Positions 8,689-17,073 of a stretch of 52,653 nt of DNA are shown in pieces; position 1 is the stretch's first letter; each line of letters begins with the position of its first letter. The translations under genes and the position numbers were made by a program. The notes under the pieces are model-generated. The model did no database searches and had not been told where the DNA came from. It saw only the letters and a program-made list of their open reading frames with translations. The DNA is from Pseudaminobacter soli (ex Zhang et al. 2022) (GTDB lineage: Bacteria; Pseudomonadota; Alphaproteobacteria; Rhizobiales; Rhizobiaceae): contig NZ_JABVCF010000011.1 of assembly GCF_014595955.1 (NCBI RefSeq), positions 197,642 through 250,294 of the forward strand, written 5' to 3'.

Positions 8689-11600
8689 TTAGGGCGAGAG
8701 CACGACCCGGAACTTCGCCTGGGTCGTCTTGAGCAGATAGAGTTCGGTCGTTGCCAGCAGTCGCAAAGCGTCATTAGTGATGGAAGAAACCGATCCGCCC
8801 GGCTGGACAAGGATCATCTCGAACTCGAGTCTCGCGCGGCGCGACTTTTCCTTGAAGTAGGAGAGATCTTTGATTTCGCCCTTCAGGAAGCGATTGTGGC
8901 CTTCGCGGGCCCAGGTTTCCTGCCGCCTTTTCAGGTCGTGATAGAGTGTCGGAAGGCCGGCATGCTTTGCTACAACGCTCTTCTGAGCTTGGCCGCAGAC
9001 AATGTAAAAGTTCCGGATGTCCTGTGACACCCGCGCCTCATGGGCGCCCTTGCAGTGGACGAGGCATAGCCGGATTGTGTTGTCGTTGAGGTCCTTCAGG
9101 CACACGAGGTCAGCGGCCTCTCCGTGACCGTCATCGTTGAAGATGACGTCGAACTCGCCCTTGAGCTGCTCGAACGTCCGGTACTGAATAGTCTTCTGGT
9201 CGCCTGCCTTGTGCATCGACTCCTTGTTCAACTCGATGCCATCCCAGTTCCACGCCTCCAGCTTGTCACGCTGGTAGAGACCGGCGTCCAGCTTCACTGG
9301 AATGTGGTAGCAGTTGTACGAGTAAGTCCCGTCTGCATAGCGAACGATGAAGGGATCCTTCTGTAGGTACTCCTCCAGCGGCACCGCCGGCAGTGTGCCG
9401 TGCCGGAACGTGATAGCAGGACCGGAGACGTGGTCATGGCGGTATCCGCCTGGAATCTTCTCACTGATGACAAGGGCGTATTCGGACATCGCGCCGTCAC
9501 TTTCGACACGGAAGACGATTTCGCCGTTCGGTCCGACATCACTGAGATTCACATCGACGGCAAATACCGGGACTTCTGACGAACCAAAGATGACGAACTG
9601 CCGGTCGTTGAAGCGCATTTGTGCCTGCTCGCCCCATTGGGCCGATATCGGCCATGCGGAATGCGGCTCCGCCAGTTTCTCCGGGCGAAGGAAGTCGCGG
9701 ACGATGTTGCTCTCGCTTTCAACTTCGGACGAGACCTTTGCCCACGTCGCGGCGGTCCACTCGATCCAGTCCGATATCGTCCCGGATTTTTGCTGCCAGA
9801 CCTTGCCGCGGCGCTGGGTTCCCCCCCAGAGGACGCGCTCTCCGTTCTCGTACCCGAGGCAGGCAAGATTGTTCAGCGAGGACTCGGCCTTTTCGATGCT
9901 GGCGAGTCCTTCGGTGACATTAGGCCCGAAATACGAGGTGAAGCTAATCGCACCGATACGGGACGACCCAAGGCTCTTCACCAGTGGCAGTTCGACATTG
10001 TTCAGAATGTTGAAGATAGGCGTGCCCGATACCAGCGTGGTGTCGTCGTTCGTGACCGCCTTAGCGAGCTTCTCTGACCGTAACGCATCGTAGTCGCTCG
10101 CATAGAGGCAGAGCGCTCCAGCAGACTTGTCCCACTTGAGGATCAGGAGGTCGTAGATCGTGTCGTACACGTTCTGGTAGTTGCCCCAGGCCACATCGCT
10201 AGAACGGCACACTACGGCGACCAGAACGCCGTCCTGTTCACTGATCGCGTACCAGCTCTCTGAGTCTTTCTGAAGCACCGACTCGAAGGCGAAAGGGTTC
10301 CAGTCCTCGCTTTTCGTCCGGAAGAGCTGCGCTGAAAGTGCCGGCCGGAGGTTCCAAAGCGAAAGGTTCGCATGGAGATCGCCGGACTCTTTAAGCGCAA
10401 GCACCACGTCCTGCAGGCGCAGTTCCTGCGCAATTCTTTCCTCGCTCAAGCGCTTGATGAGAAGATCCCAGTCGGCTCCTTCTGCGTAGAGGTCGGCGAG
10501 TTTCGCCTCGGCATCAGGGTCGGCAATGTTGGTGACAACTGTGGCCTCGCCGATTTTGTCGGCGGGGCCTTTGCGGGTGAAGCGGCCGATGAACTGAAGT
10601 GTCACGGCCAGCGACTTGTGCGTGTCGTGAAGGGCCGCGACCTTGAGGTACGGCAGGTCGAATCCTTCGCCCAGCATGTCGACGCAGATGACAATCCGGG
10701 CTCCATCGGCTCCTCGATCGAAGATCTGGGTCATAGCCTCGCGATTGATCATGGTGCGGCCGGGACCAGAGTAGACGATCACCGGTTTGAGGTCCGGCGC
10801 GAGGCGCTGGTAGATTCGGCCCACGGCTTCAGCTCGGTCCTTTGACGACGTCCGCGCCATCAGAAGGTGATCGAGCTTCAGGTCGTGCCGGTCATGTCGA
10901 AGCGTTGCAATGGCTTCCTTGGCAATCGCGACATCGCGGGCTTCCTCGTCCCCGTATTCTTCGATCGTTCGGAGGTTGATAGGGCGGTAGTAGCCGGCGG
11001 CCTGGGCATCACCGAGCTTGTAGTTGAAGATGATCTTGCCATCGACGCGCTTGCCGTCGCGCCGGAACGGCGTTGCGGTGAATTGAAGAATACGTTTTGC
11101 AGCGAAGTGCTCCCGGACGCCCTGCCACGTTCTGGCAGTGATGTGGTGGGCCTCATCTACAATGAGATCGGAGCATGCGTCTGCGAGACGGCGGACAACT
11201 TCGGCGTCCGAGGCCTCGAGGACGTTCGGAAGGGCAACGATTACGTTTGCGTTCCGGATCAGCGACTCCAGTTCGTCCGTTGACCTAATGCCGGTCGTGA
11301 TGATCGCGACGCGGGGCCTGGCGAGGTCGTGGGTGATGACTTGGGCCTCAGGCAGGACGCCGAGGCTGATGAACTTGCCGGCTATCTGGCTTCGCAGTGT
11401 ATCGCTGGGAACGAGGACGAGTGTGTGTCCAAGCCGCCGATAGACGAGCGTTGCCAGCATGGTTTCTGTTTTGCCGGTGCCGGTCGGAAGGACGACGGTG
11501 GCAGGTTCAAAGGTGGAGCCGACTGCAAAGTGGGCGGAGATCGCGTGCAGCGCGCCGATCTGCGGGGTGCGCAGGCCCGGAAGGTCCTGCTCTTCGTCCT

Positions 11601-11985
11601 CGGTTCGAAAGTCGAACCTGTTGATCCATGACTGCAGGACCTTTTCCGGCGTGTCGGCGTAGGTCGCCAATTCGCCTTGGGAATCCCATTGAACTACAAA
11701 GGTTTCAGGAAGGTTGTCGGGGTCGTCGACGCCTGGCGCCACGACCACGGGTAGCGGCGTGGATATTCGGCGTGCCCCCTTTCGGCGAAGGAGAATCTCG
11801 CGGTACGGAGGACTGAGCTCCGTGGTGATGAGATCGTGCCCCTTCATCTGTGAGGATGAGATTCGGGCCCTGGTGGAAGCGCCGCCGAAGATGCGCTGGA
11901 CGATGCGATTTCCGCCGACCTTCAGGCCGCGCTCTGGAAGTGCTGGGAGATCAAGAATGCCCCTCCAGGTAACGAACAGGCTCAT
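8689..11985 (-). CDS. DEAD/DEAH-box SF2 helicase with a PD-(D/E)XK-like C-terminus (putative defence effector)
   Basis: A large protein, 1098 residues from the ATG at 11985 or 1109 from a TTG at 12018. All SF2 motifs are visible: Walker A LPTGTGKTE (about 166-174), DEAHH (277-281), TATPF (303-307), motif V DMLGEGFDLP (about 436) and motif VI QFIGRFTRKG (about 464). The middle ~480 residues are unrecognised. Near 956-979 there is EAADLVCLK followed ~16 residues later by LVHCKGA. This spacing matches a PD-(D/E)XK nuclease core in which the acidic residue before x-K is His. The ATG forms an ATGA overlap with a small upstream ORF; the TTG has a good GGAGAAGGA site. Type I/III-like or Lhr-like defence helicases are the nearest analogues. 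Its downstream partner is a truncated TPR gene. Confidence 0.8.
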   Translation of the reverse strand: MSLFVTWRGILDLPALPERGLKVGGNRIVQRIFGGASTRARISSSQMKGHDLITTELSPPYREILLRRKGARRISTPLPVVVAPGVDDPDNLPETFVVQWDSQGELATYADTPEKVLQSWINRFDFRTEDEEQDLPGLRTPQIGALHAISAHFAVGSTFEPATVVLPTGTGKTETMLATLVYRRLGHTLVLVPSDTLRSQIAGKFISLGVLPEAQVITHDLARPRVAIITTGIRSTDELESLIRNANVIVALPNVLEASDAEVVRRLADACSDLIVDEAHHITARTWQGVREHFAAKRILQFTATPFRRDGKRVDGKIIFNYKLGDAQAAGYYRPINLRTIEEYGDEEARDVAIAKEAIATLRHDRHDLKLDHLLMARTSSKDRAEAVGRIYQRLAPDLKPVIVYSGPGRTMINREAMTQIFDRGADGARIVICVDMLGEGFDLPYLKVAALHDTHKSLAVTLQFIGRFTRKGPADKIGEATVVTNIADPDAEAKLADLYAEGADWDLLIKRLSEERIAQELRLQDVVLALKESGDLHANLSLWNLRPALSAQLFRTKSEDWNPFAFESVLQKDSESWYAISEQDGVLVAVVCRSSDVAWGNYQNVYDTIYDLLILKWDKSAGALCLYASDYDALRSEKLAKAVTNDDTTLVSGTPIFNILNNVELPLVKSLGSSRIGAISFTSYFGPNVTEGLASIEKAESSLNNLACLGYENGERVLWGGTQRRGKVWQQKSGTISDWIEWTAATWAKVSSEVESESNIVRDFLRPEKLAEPHSAWPISAQWGEQAQMRFNDRQFVIFGSSEVPVFAVDVNLSDVGPNGEIVFRVESDGAMSEYALVISEKIPGGYRHDHVSGPAITFRHGTLPAVPLEEYLQKDPFIVRYADGTYSYNCYHIPVKLDAGLYQRDKLEAWNWDGIELNKESMHKAGDQKTIQYRTFEQLKGEFDVIFNDDGHGEAADLVCLKDLNDNTIRLCLVHCKGAHEARVSQDIRNFYIVCGQAQKSVVAKHAGLPTLYHDLKRRQETWAREGHNRFLKGEIKDLSYFKEKSRRARLEFEMILVQPGGSVSSITNDALRLLATTELYLLKTTQAKFRVVLSP

Positions 11986-12185
11986 GTCGCAGTGTACAGA
12001 GTTGCACAGTGGGTGCAATCCTTCTCCAAGCGTTCAAGTTCGCCCGAAACCTTTGTCCTTATATCCTCCGTGGCAATGCCCCCCGCTCGTGCTTTGTGTC
12101 TACACATTTTTGCTTCGAACTGGAACCAGGGCTCGTGGCGATACACAAGATTCACCTTCGCGGACACTTTCGGCAGTTTCCCCAT
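11982..12185 (-). CDS. Small ORF coupled to the helicase gene, possibly the 3' end of a lost gene
   Basis: A 67-residue frame with a plausible coiled segment (EDIRTKVSGELERLEKDC) near its C-terminus. Its TGA overlaps the helicase ATG as ATGA, the usual sign of translational coupling. No ribosome-binding site precedes its ATG, and the frame is closed by a TGA about ten codons upstream. A truncated LacI fragment begins only ~110 bases away. It may therefore be the surviving tail of a longer first gene of the operon rather than a complete small protein. No family recognised. Confidence 0.35.
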   Translation of the reverse strand: MGKLPKVSAKVNLVYRHEPWFQFEAKMCRHKARAGGIATEDIRTKVSGELERLEKDCTHCATLYTAT

Positions 12186-12296
12186 TTGAACGCATCTAGC
12201 TGGAAACCGCGTCTTTCATGGAAATGACTGCTGACGAGCCACGGAGCAGGTCGCAGAACGTTTGGAAGGGTGATGGGCGGGATACCTCGACGCCCA

Positions 12297-12566
12297 ATGG
12301 CCGCTATGGCGCTGGGCGGCTGCCGCGCCCTGGTCGAAATGGGGATACAGCCGGGCAAGGACGTGGCGGTCGTCGTCATCGTCCACACGGCGCTATGCCG
12401 GTATTACTCGCCGCGGCTGACCAGCTTCCGTCCGGCGCTGGAGCCGCTTGGCCAGCGGCTTGCGGAAATGTTGTTAAAGTCCATGCCCGCCTTCGCGGGA
12501 CCTGAAGGCGCGAAGGTCATCCGCGAGGTCTGGCCGCCGGAACTCGTTGTCCGCGACAGCGACTAG
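12297..12566 (+). pseudogene. LacI-family transcriptional regulator, C-terminal fragment
   Basis: About 90 residues match the last part of a LacI-type effector domain: MALGGCRALVEMGIQPGKDV, then AVVV, RYYSPRLTSFRPALEPLGQR and LAEMLL, ending in PPELVVRDSD. This is the classic PxLTTxxxP-x-x-x-x-G segment and tail. The DNA-binding helix-turn-helix and most of the effector domain are missing, so this is a 5'-deleted remnant. Confidence 0.75.
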
Positions 12567-12863
12567 GCTTGTCTCGGTGGCCGAACATAGGCCCGCCGCG
12601 ACGCGCGGTTCCCAGTCCGCCGGCGGCTTCTTCATGCACCATTGGTTGCCGTGGGCGCCCCAAAGCTGAATGCCGACGAGATCGCTTCCGTCGAAATTGA
12701 CCGTGGCATTATCCAGCGGGAAATGCAGATCGCGGGCCTCGTACCAGAGGGCCTCGATCTTGTGCTCGCCGGATCCCTTCTCCAGGGCAGCCATTCGCGC
12801 ATCGGGCGTTGGAATAGCCATGCTGTTGAAGTCGAGCGGGGATCCGTCGGCGATTTCCCGCAA
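12474..12863 (-). CDS. Unrecognised ORF, possibly a remnant
   Basis: A 129-residue frame starting with TTG and no clear ribosome-binding site. The first ~95 residues (for example EALWYEARDLHFPLDNATVN, then FDGSDLVGIQLWG) have natural composition and could be a gene fragment. The last ~30 residues run antisense through the LacI remnant and are probably not natural. I do not recognise a family. Confidence 0.2.
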   Translation of the reverse strand: MREIADGSPLDFNSMAIPTPDARMAALEKGSGEHKIEALWYEARDLHFPLDNATVNFDGSDLVGIQLWGAHGNQWCMKKPPADWEPRVAAGLCSATETSLVAVADNEFRRPDLADDLRAFRSREGGHGL

Positions 12864-12959
12864 AGATCGTGGCTCATGCGCAAGTAACTTTCACATGTAA
12901 CTCCGGGGTTGCAAGGCTTTGCTACGGAGAGATGATCAGTTGTGAGATGCGCCTGAGAG

Positions 12960-13286
12960 ATGGCAGCTCTGCGACAGGCTGGAAAGAGCTATCGGTGCGG
13001 CTGGACTACCGCCGAGGCTTTGGACGGGTTCTTGGCAGCGTCCAGACCAACCAAATCCCGACAAGTGGACCGGGACCGATACGGTCGGGTCGTAGCTGAC
13101 TGCTGGCGTGCTGATGGCAGCAACGTCAATGTCTGGCTTCTCCGGAGAGGTCACGCTCTCGACTGGCCCAGATACAGCCGCGGGAAATACGCGACGGAAC
13201 AAGCGGCCGCTCGACGTGAGAAGGCCGGGGTTTGGCAGGGCGATTTCATCGAGCCCTGGGAGGCGAGGAAAGCCAGATCGCAGTAG
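12960..13286 (+). pseudogene. Thermonuclease-like (SNase fold) protein, N-terminus missing
   Basis: The 108 residues read as the C-terminal two thirds of a small secreted thermonuclease-like protein: SYRCGWTTAEALDGF, then DRDRYGRVVADCWRADGSNV, NVWLLRRGHALDWPRYSRG and GVWQGDFIEPWEARK. The usual signal peptide and the IDAPE segment, which supplies catalytic residues, are not present in any upstream frame. It is therefore probably a 5'-truncated, inactive copy. An Excalibur protein gene lies 47 bases downstream. Confidence 0.65.
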
Positions 13287-13333
13287 CCCCGGCTGCGGCG
13301 TCTAAAGCGCCGGGTATTAGGAGGGGGGAAGCA

Positions 13334-13567
13334 ATGGGAGTGATTTTCGTAGTTCTATCGGCATCGTTGTCGCTGTTCAGCGTCAGCAGCGACGTCCCTT
13401 GGACAGAGCGGCCGACTGAGACGGCGCAGTCATGGTCTTGCTCGCCGCGTCGAACCTGCAAACAGATCGCCTCATGTGACGAGGCGTATTGGTACCTGCA
13501 GAACTGTTCCTGGGGTGGACGGCTGGACCGTGACGGTGACGGTCGCCCGTGTGAGAGCCTCTGCTAG
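13334..13567 (+). CDS. Small secreted Excalibur-domain protein
   Basis: A 77-residue protein with a signal peptide (about residues 1-19) followed by the cysteine-rich Excalibur motif: CSPRRTCKQIASCDEAYWYL, then a DRDGDGRPCESLC ending. The DxDxDGxxCE loop is a likely calcium site as in EF-hand-like folds. A strong GGAGGGGGGAA site precedes the ATG. In other bacteria this domain often follows a thermonuclease or competence-like nuclease domain. Here it sits just after a nuclease fragment as a separate gene. Confidence 0.75.
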   Translation: MGVIFVVLSASLSLFSVSSDVPWTERPTETAQSWSCSPRRTCKQIASCDEAYWYLQNCSWGGRLDRDGDGRPCESLC

Positions 13568-13650
13568 ACGACAGGCTCGGTAGGGCCGCTACCGGCCGTT
13601 AAGTAGCCTCGTGCAAACTGTGATCGCGATATTGGCGGGGGAGGGCAGGA

Positions 13651-14082
13651 ATGCGGAAATTCAGGAAGGCAGCCGCATACTTAGTGGTCATTGCAAGTGT
13701 CGCAGTTGCGACGTCGCCGAGCTTTGCGCAAGCAACGATCCGATCAGTGGATCCAGGACCTCGACTGCTGGAATCCTACATCGCCTATATCGGCCCACAG
13801 GATCTCTACAACTCACGAGGCATTCGGCTTACGGAACCTTGCAAATCCTGCGGCAGGACCGAGCGAATTTTCATCGATATGGCAAAGCTGACCGAGCCGA
13901 CCAATACGACCTCCTTCTTCGCGGATGAACGAAACCGCGCAGCTATGGAGGTCATGCTGATGCGGGGCACCATCCAGGCACGCGCTGCCCGTGATCTCGT
14001 GAGCGGCGGCGCGATGATTCTGGTCGAAATCTATGGCCGAGGATCAGTAGGCGAGTACATCGACGTCTCGGTAATGCGGTGA
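13651..14082 (+). CDS. Secreted protein of unknown function
   Basis: A 143-residue protein with a clear Sec signal peptide (MRKFRKAAAYL start, cleavage near FAQA at residue 27). The mature part has a CKSC pair near residues 64-67, which could form a disulfide or bind metal, and no recognised domain. A GGGGGAGGGCAGGA ribosome-binding region lies just before the ATG. It stands between a nuclease remnant and an integrase remnant but looks intact. Confidence 0.65.
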   Translation: MRKFRKAAAYLVVIASVAVATSPSFAQATIRSVDPGPRLLESYIAYIGPQDLYNSRGIRLTEPCKSCGRTERIFIDMAKLTEPTNTTSFFADERNRAAMEVMLMRGTIQARAARDLVSGGAMILVEIYGRGSVGEYIDVSVMR

Positions 14083-14096
14083 TCGCCGGCTGGAAG

Positions 14097-14830
14097 CTAC
14101 AGGAACCCATCCCCAGCATGATCGCTGTAGCGATCGGCGCGCCTTACATAGGTCTCGACCGATCGAGGATCCCGATGTCGGCTCACCTCCATGATCCGTC
14201 TGATCGAGGCGCGGTTGTCGGCGGCCGAGGTTATGACCCCGGCCCGCAGCGAATGCCCTGACAGCTTGTCGATGTCGAGCCCCGCCGCGTCGGCATAGTG
14301 CTTCACGATTAGCGCTCCGATTGAGCGTTGAGTTGTTCCGGCTTCAGGCGGTCGCCACGGCCGACGCCGCGGAAGACCGGTCCTTCGATGATCCCGGCTG
14401 CGGAAAGCCACTCCTGCAGCCTCTGGAGGGGGAGCAGAGCCTTTCCGTTCAGGATGGCCACTGACTGCCCCTTGCCCTCCCGGTCGGTCTTGGAGCGGCC
14501 CAGGAAGACATCCACGCCTTTCTCATTAGACGTCAGATCCTCGACCTTAATCCCGACGAGCTCGGAGCGGCGGAAGGCGCCGGCGAAGCCCAGCAGTAAC
14601 AGGGCCCGATCGCGTTTGCCCTTAAGCGGCGCCGGTGGCGCTTTTCGACGAGCAGTCGCGCTTCGTCGGGGCGATCGGCATACGCGACGTGCTTTCGGCG
14701 GTCCTGCGGAGGGTCGCCGCCACCTCATGCTCAGATGTCCCGTTCGAAGCCGAGAAGACGCGAGTAGGCCTGATGTGACGCATTGTCGCCAAGCTTTGAC
14801 GCGGATGGAGGATAATGGCGCTTTCCACTA
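14097..14830 (-). pseudogene. Tyrosine recombinase/integrase, frameshifted
   Basis: Pieces of one integrase lie in three minus frames. From the 5' side: EHEVAATLRRT (about 14730), then RDRALLLLGFAGAFRRSELV with KVEDL (catalytic Arg region, 14500-14600), then GLDIDKLSGHSLRAG and RHRDPRSVETYVRRADRYSD (catalytic H-x-x-R, H and Tyr, 14100-14290). One shift lies near 14320, where the second piece ends in NAQSER and a stop while the third continues as IGALIVKHYADAAG. Another lies near 14630. The catalytic residues survive but the reading frame does not, so no active recombinase is expected. Confidence 0.75.
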
Positions 14831-14953
14831 TCGCCGAAGGGTCACGAGAATGTCAGCTTACCTGTCCGCCTTGCCTGAAACCGGACAGTCTGAAGCCGGC
14901 CCGTTCACGTCACTCATTTCTCTCCATCGCATGGGCGCTGGGGTACCTGACCG

Positions 14954-15400
14954 TCACCTGAAGTTCCTTGGCTTGACCTCCAGCCTGTCGATGTGAAGGT
15001 CGGCAATGTAGATGTCTCGCATCGGCAGTCCTTTCGGAGGCAAGCCACGCGGATCCAGCGCCGGGCTGCCGCCATGGAACTAGTCGCCCCGGCCGTGCGG
15101 AAGCGGGAAGGGCGCACCCCGCTTCCTGATGCTCACCAGTTCCGCGAACAGGTCGGTCAGATGGTGAGCAACAAGGTGCACGACCTCGCCCTCGCGCTGC
15201 ACGCGTCCTTTGACCGAGACCATGCCGGCCCCAGAATGATGCGCCGATGCCGCTCGAACACCTTCGGCCAGACGACCAGGTTGGCGATCCCGGCCTCGTC
15301 CTCGATGGTGATGAACATCACCCCCTTCGCGCTCCCCGGGGGTAGGCTGCCCTGAGGCTGCAGAAGCAAGCCAAGGCGGTACGATATCCCTTGGCGAAGC
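14954..15400 (-). pseudogene. dnaE2: Error-prone DNA polymerase DnaE2, C-terminal fragment with frameshifts
   Basis: The minus strand encodes the end of DnaE2 in three frames: GSAKGVMFITIEDEAGIANL and VVWPKVFERHRRIILG (OB-fold region), then VKGRVQREGEVVHLVAHHLT and PLPHGRGD, then GLPMRDIYIADLHIDRLEVK with a natural stop at 14954-14956. The polymerase and PHP domains are missing. It is a decayed 3' remnant, perhaps left by recombination with the imuA-imuB-dnaE2 cassette common in rhizobial plasmids. Confidence 0.8.
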
Positions 15401-15968
15401 AGGGGGTCGAGCCAAGCTTCAGGGGGACGGGCGGCAACTGGTTTTATGACCGGAGGGAGTTCGACCGGATGCTGGAGAGGCTACCGACGCGCCGGCGATC
15501 CTTGCGCCGCGGCGGAGGGGGCGGGAACGAGTGCAGTAAGGCTGCCCGGCCCCCTTAGGAGAGGGCATGGCAGCTTCCGTTCAGGCGGGTGTTTCCGAAC
15601 ATTGGGTCAACAGCTTGTGGCAACGCTCGGGGCGGGGCGGAAATCCCATGGTCGCGATGCGGCGTCTTCCGATGGCCTCGTTCCGAAGGTTAGCTCGGCG
15701 GGGTCGTTCAATGGCATCCTGGCTGGCGCGGCTGGGAGAGGTCTACCGCCACCGAGTTGCGACAGCCGACGCGACTGAATGATCAAATAGTTCAGATCAG
15801 GAACTGCGTGCGTATCCCTCGTTTGATTGCAATCGAGCAGAAATAGTGTTCTGAGCGGCTATTAATTCCTTTGACGAAACTGTTTTATTGTTGCCTTTGC
15901 GCGATAGCCAGCCTTCGTGATCTCCGCCGTAGCCTAGCTACGAACAATTTGGCATTGCGGGGTCGGAT
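15401..15968. other. Region without a supported gene
   Basis: Frames such as 15446-15778 and 15567-15782 (plus) show low-complexity Arg/Ser/Gly text and no domain. From about 15790 the DNA turns A/T-rich, which fits a promoter region for the kinase gene at 15969. No clear -35/-10 pair was found. Confidence 0.4.
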
Positions 15969-16793
15969 GTGACACAGGCAATGTTTCCCAACCACATCGG
16001 GCAGCCGGGGTCCAACTCCGCGGCAAAGGCATCAGACCTCCGCCCCCCTTCCGCCTCTGAATGCAGCGTGGAGCAGCGCACCGTCGCGACGCAGAGGCTG
16101 GCCGCGCTGGGCGAACTTACGGAGGGAATAGCACACGATTTCAGAAACCTGCTGACAGCAATCGGATCGGGGCTAAGGCTGGCGGAGACGAACTCGGACG
16201 AGCCCGGGAAAGTGCGCGCATACCTTACGGAGGCGAGAGGGGCGATCGACCGTGGGATCGAGCTGACCTCGCAGCTTCTCGCATTTGCCAGGCATCAGGA
16301 ACTAGATCCCCACGCAGGCAACGTGAACGAGTTTCTGCAAACGTTCGAGCCTTTCCTGAGATACGGGGCCGGACCCGACGTCCGCGTCGTGTTGGATCTC
16401 GCTCCCGACCTCCCAAGCTGCCTCATAGACCCCGCGTTCTTCGATGCCGCGGTCCTCAACCTGGTCGCGAATGCGAGGGACGCTATGCCGGGCGGCGGCC
16501 AGATCGAGATCAGCACAAGCCGGATCGTCGAGATTGCCGGACCAGAGCTCTCCGCTCTCGGAGATTATGTACGGGTCAGGGTCAGGGACAACGGGCGGGG
16601 AATGCCGCCGGAAATATTGAAGAGAGTGTTCGACCCGTTCTTCACCACCAAGGGCGACAAGGGAACGGGAATAGGCCTTCCTCAGGTACGGGCGTTCACG
16701 AAGATGGTGGGCGGTCAGATCCGCATTGACACCACGCCGGACGTGGGCACGACGGTAGACATCCTTTTTCCGGTTGTGGTGGAAAAGGATTAG
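15969..16793 (+). CDS. Cytosolic sensor histidine kinase
   Basis: A 274-residue protein with no membrane segment and no recognisable input domain; the first ~40 residues look unstructured. The H-box is GIAHDFRNLLTAI (about 53-65), with the phospho-accepting His. The ATPase part has the N-box NLVANARDAM (about 164), G1 VRDNGRGMP (about 201) and FDPFFTTKGDKGTGIGLPQV (about 214-233). It resembles the kinase core of NtrB-like or hybrid PAS kinases cut to the catalytic unit. The start is GTG at 15969 or ATG at 15981. No response regulator gene is adjacent, so the partner is unknown. Confidence 0.85.
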   Translation: MTQAMFPNHIGQPGSNSAAKASDLRPPSASECSVEQRTVATQRLAALGELTEGIAHDFRNLLTAIGSGLRLAETNSDEPGKVRAYLTEARGAIDRGIELTSQLLAFARHQELDPHAGNVNEFLQTFEPFLRYGAGPDVRVVLDLAPDLPSCLIDPAFFDAAVLNLVANARDAMPGGGQIEISTSRIVEIAGPELSALGDYVRVRVRDNGRGMPPEILKRVFDPFFTTKGDKGTGIGLPQVRAFTKMVGGQIRIDTTPDVGTTVDILFPVVVEKD

Positions 16794-17073
16794 CCGGAAG
16801 GTATCTCCTTCCCGGGACGGAAACGTGCCGTCACAGACTAGATGTTAGCGCTGGTGGCGGGCCGCCGCAGCATGGACGGTCGGTCCGTGACGTGCTGCGG
16901 CGGCCATCAACCGTCGATCTAGGTGGCTCATCCCGTCTACCTGTTGGCCACCGCGGCCGCCGCCCTTGCGCCAGCGCCATTGCACGTTCTCAGTGAAACC
17001 ATCGGCAAAGTTGAAGGTTGGGAGCAGTAATCGCGGCTCAGCCCCTAGTTGGTGGAGTTGAACGAGGCAGTTC

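Noticed and set aside
15446-15782. Plus-strand frames before the histidine kinase
   Set aside because: Low-complexity Arg/Ser text, no ribosome-binding site, no recognisable domain.
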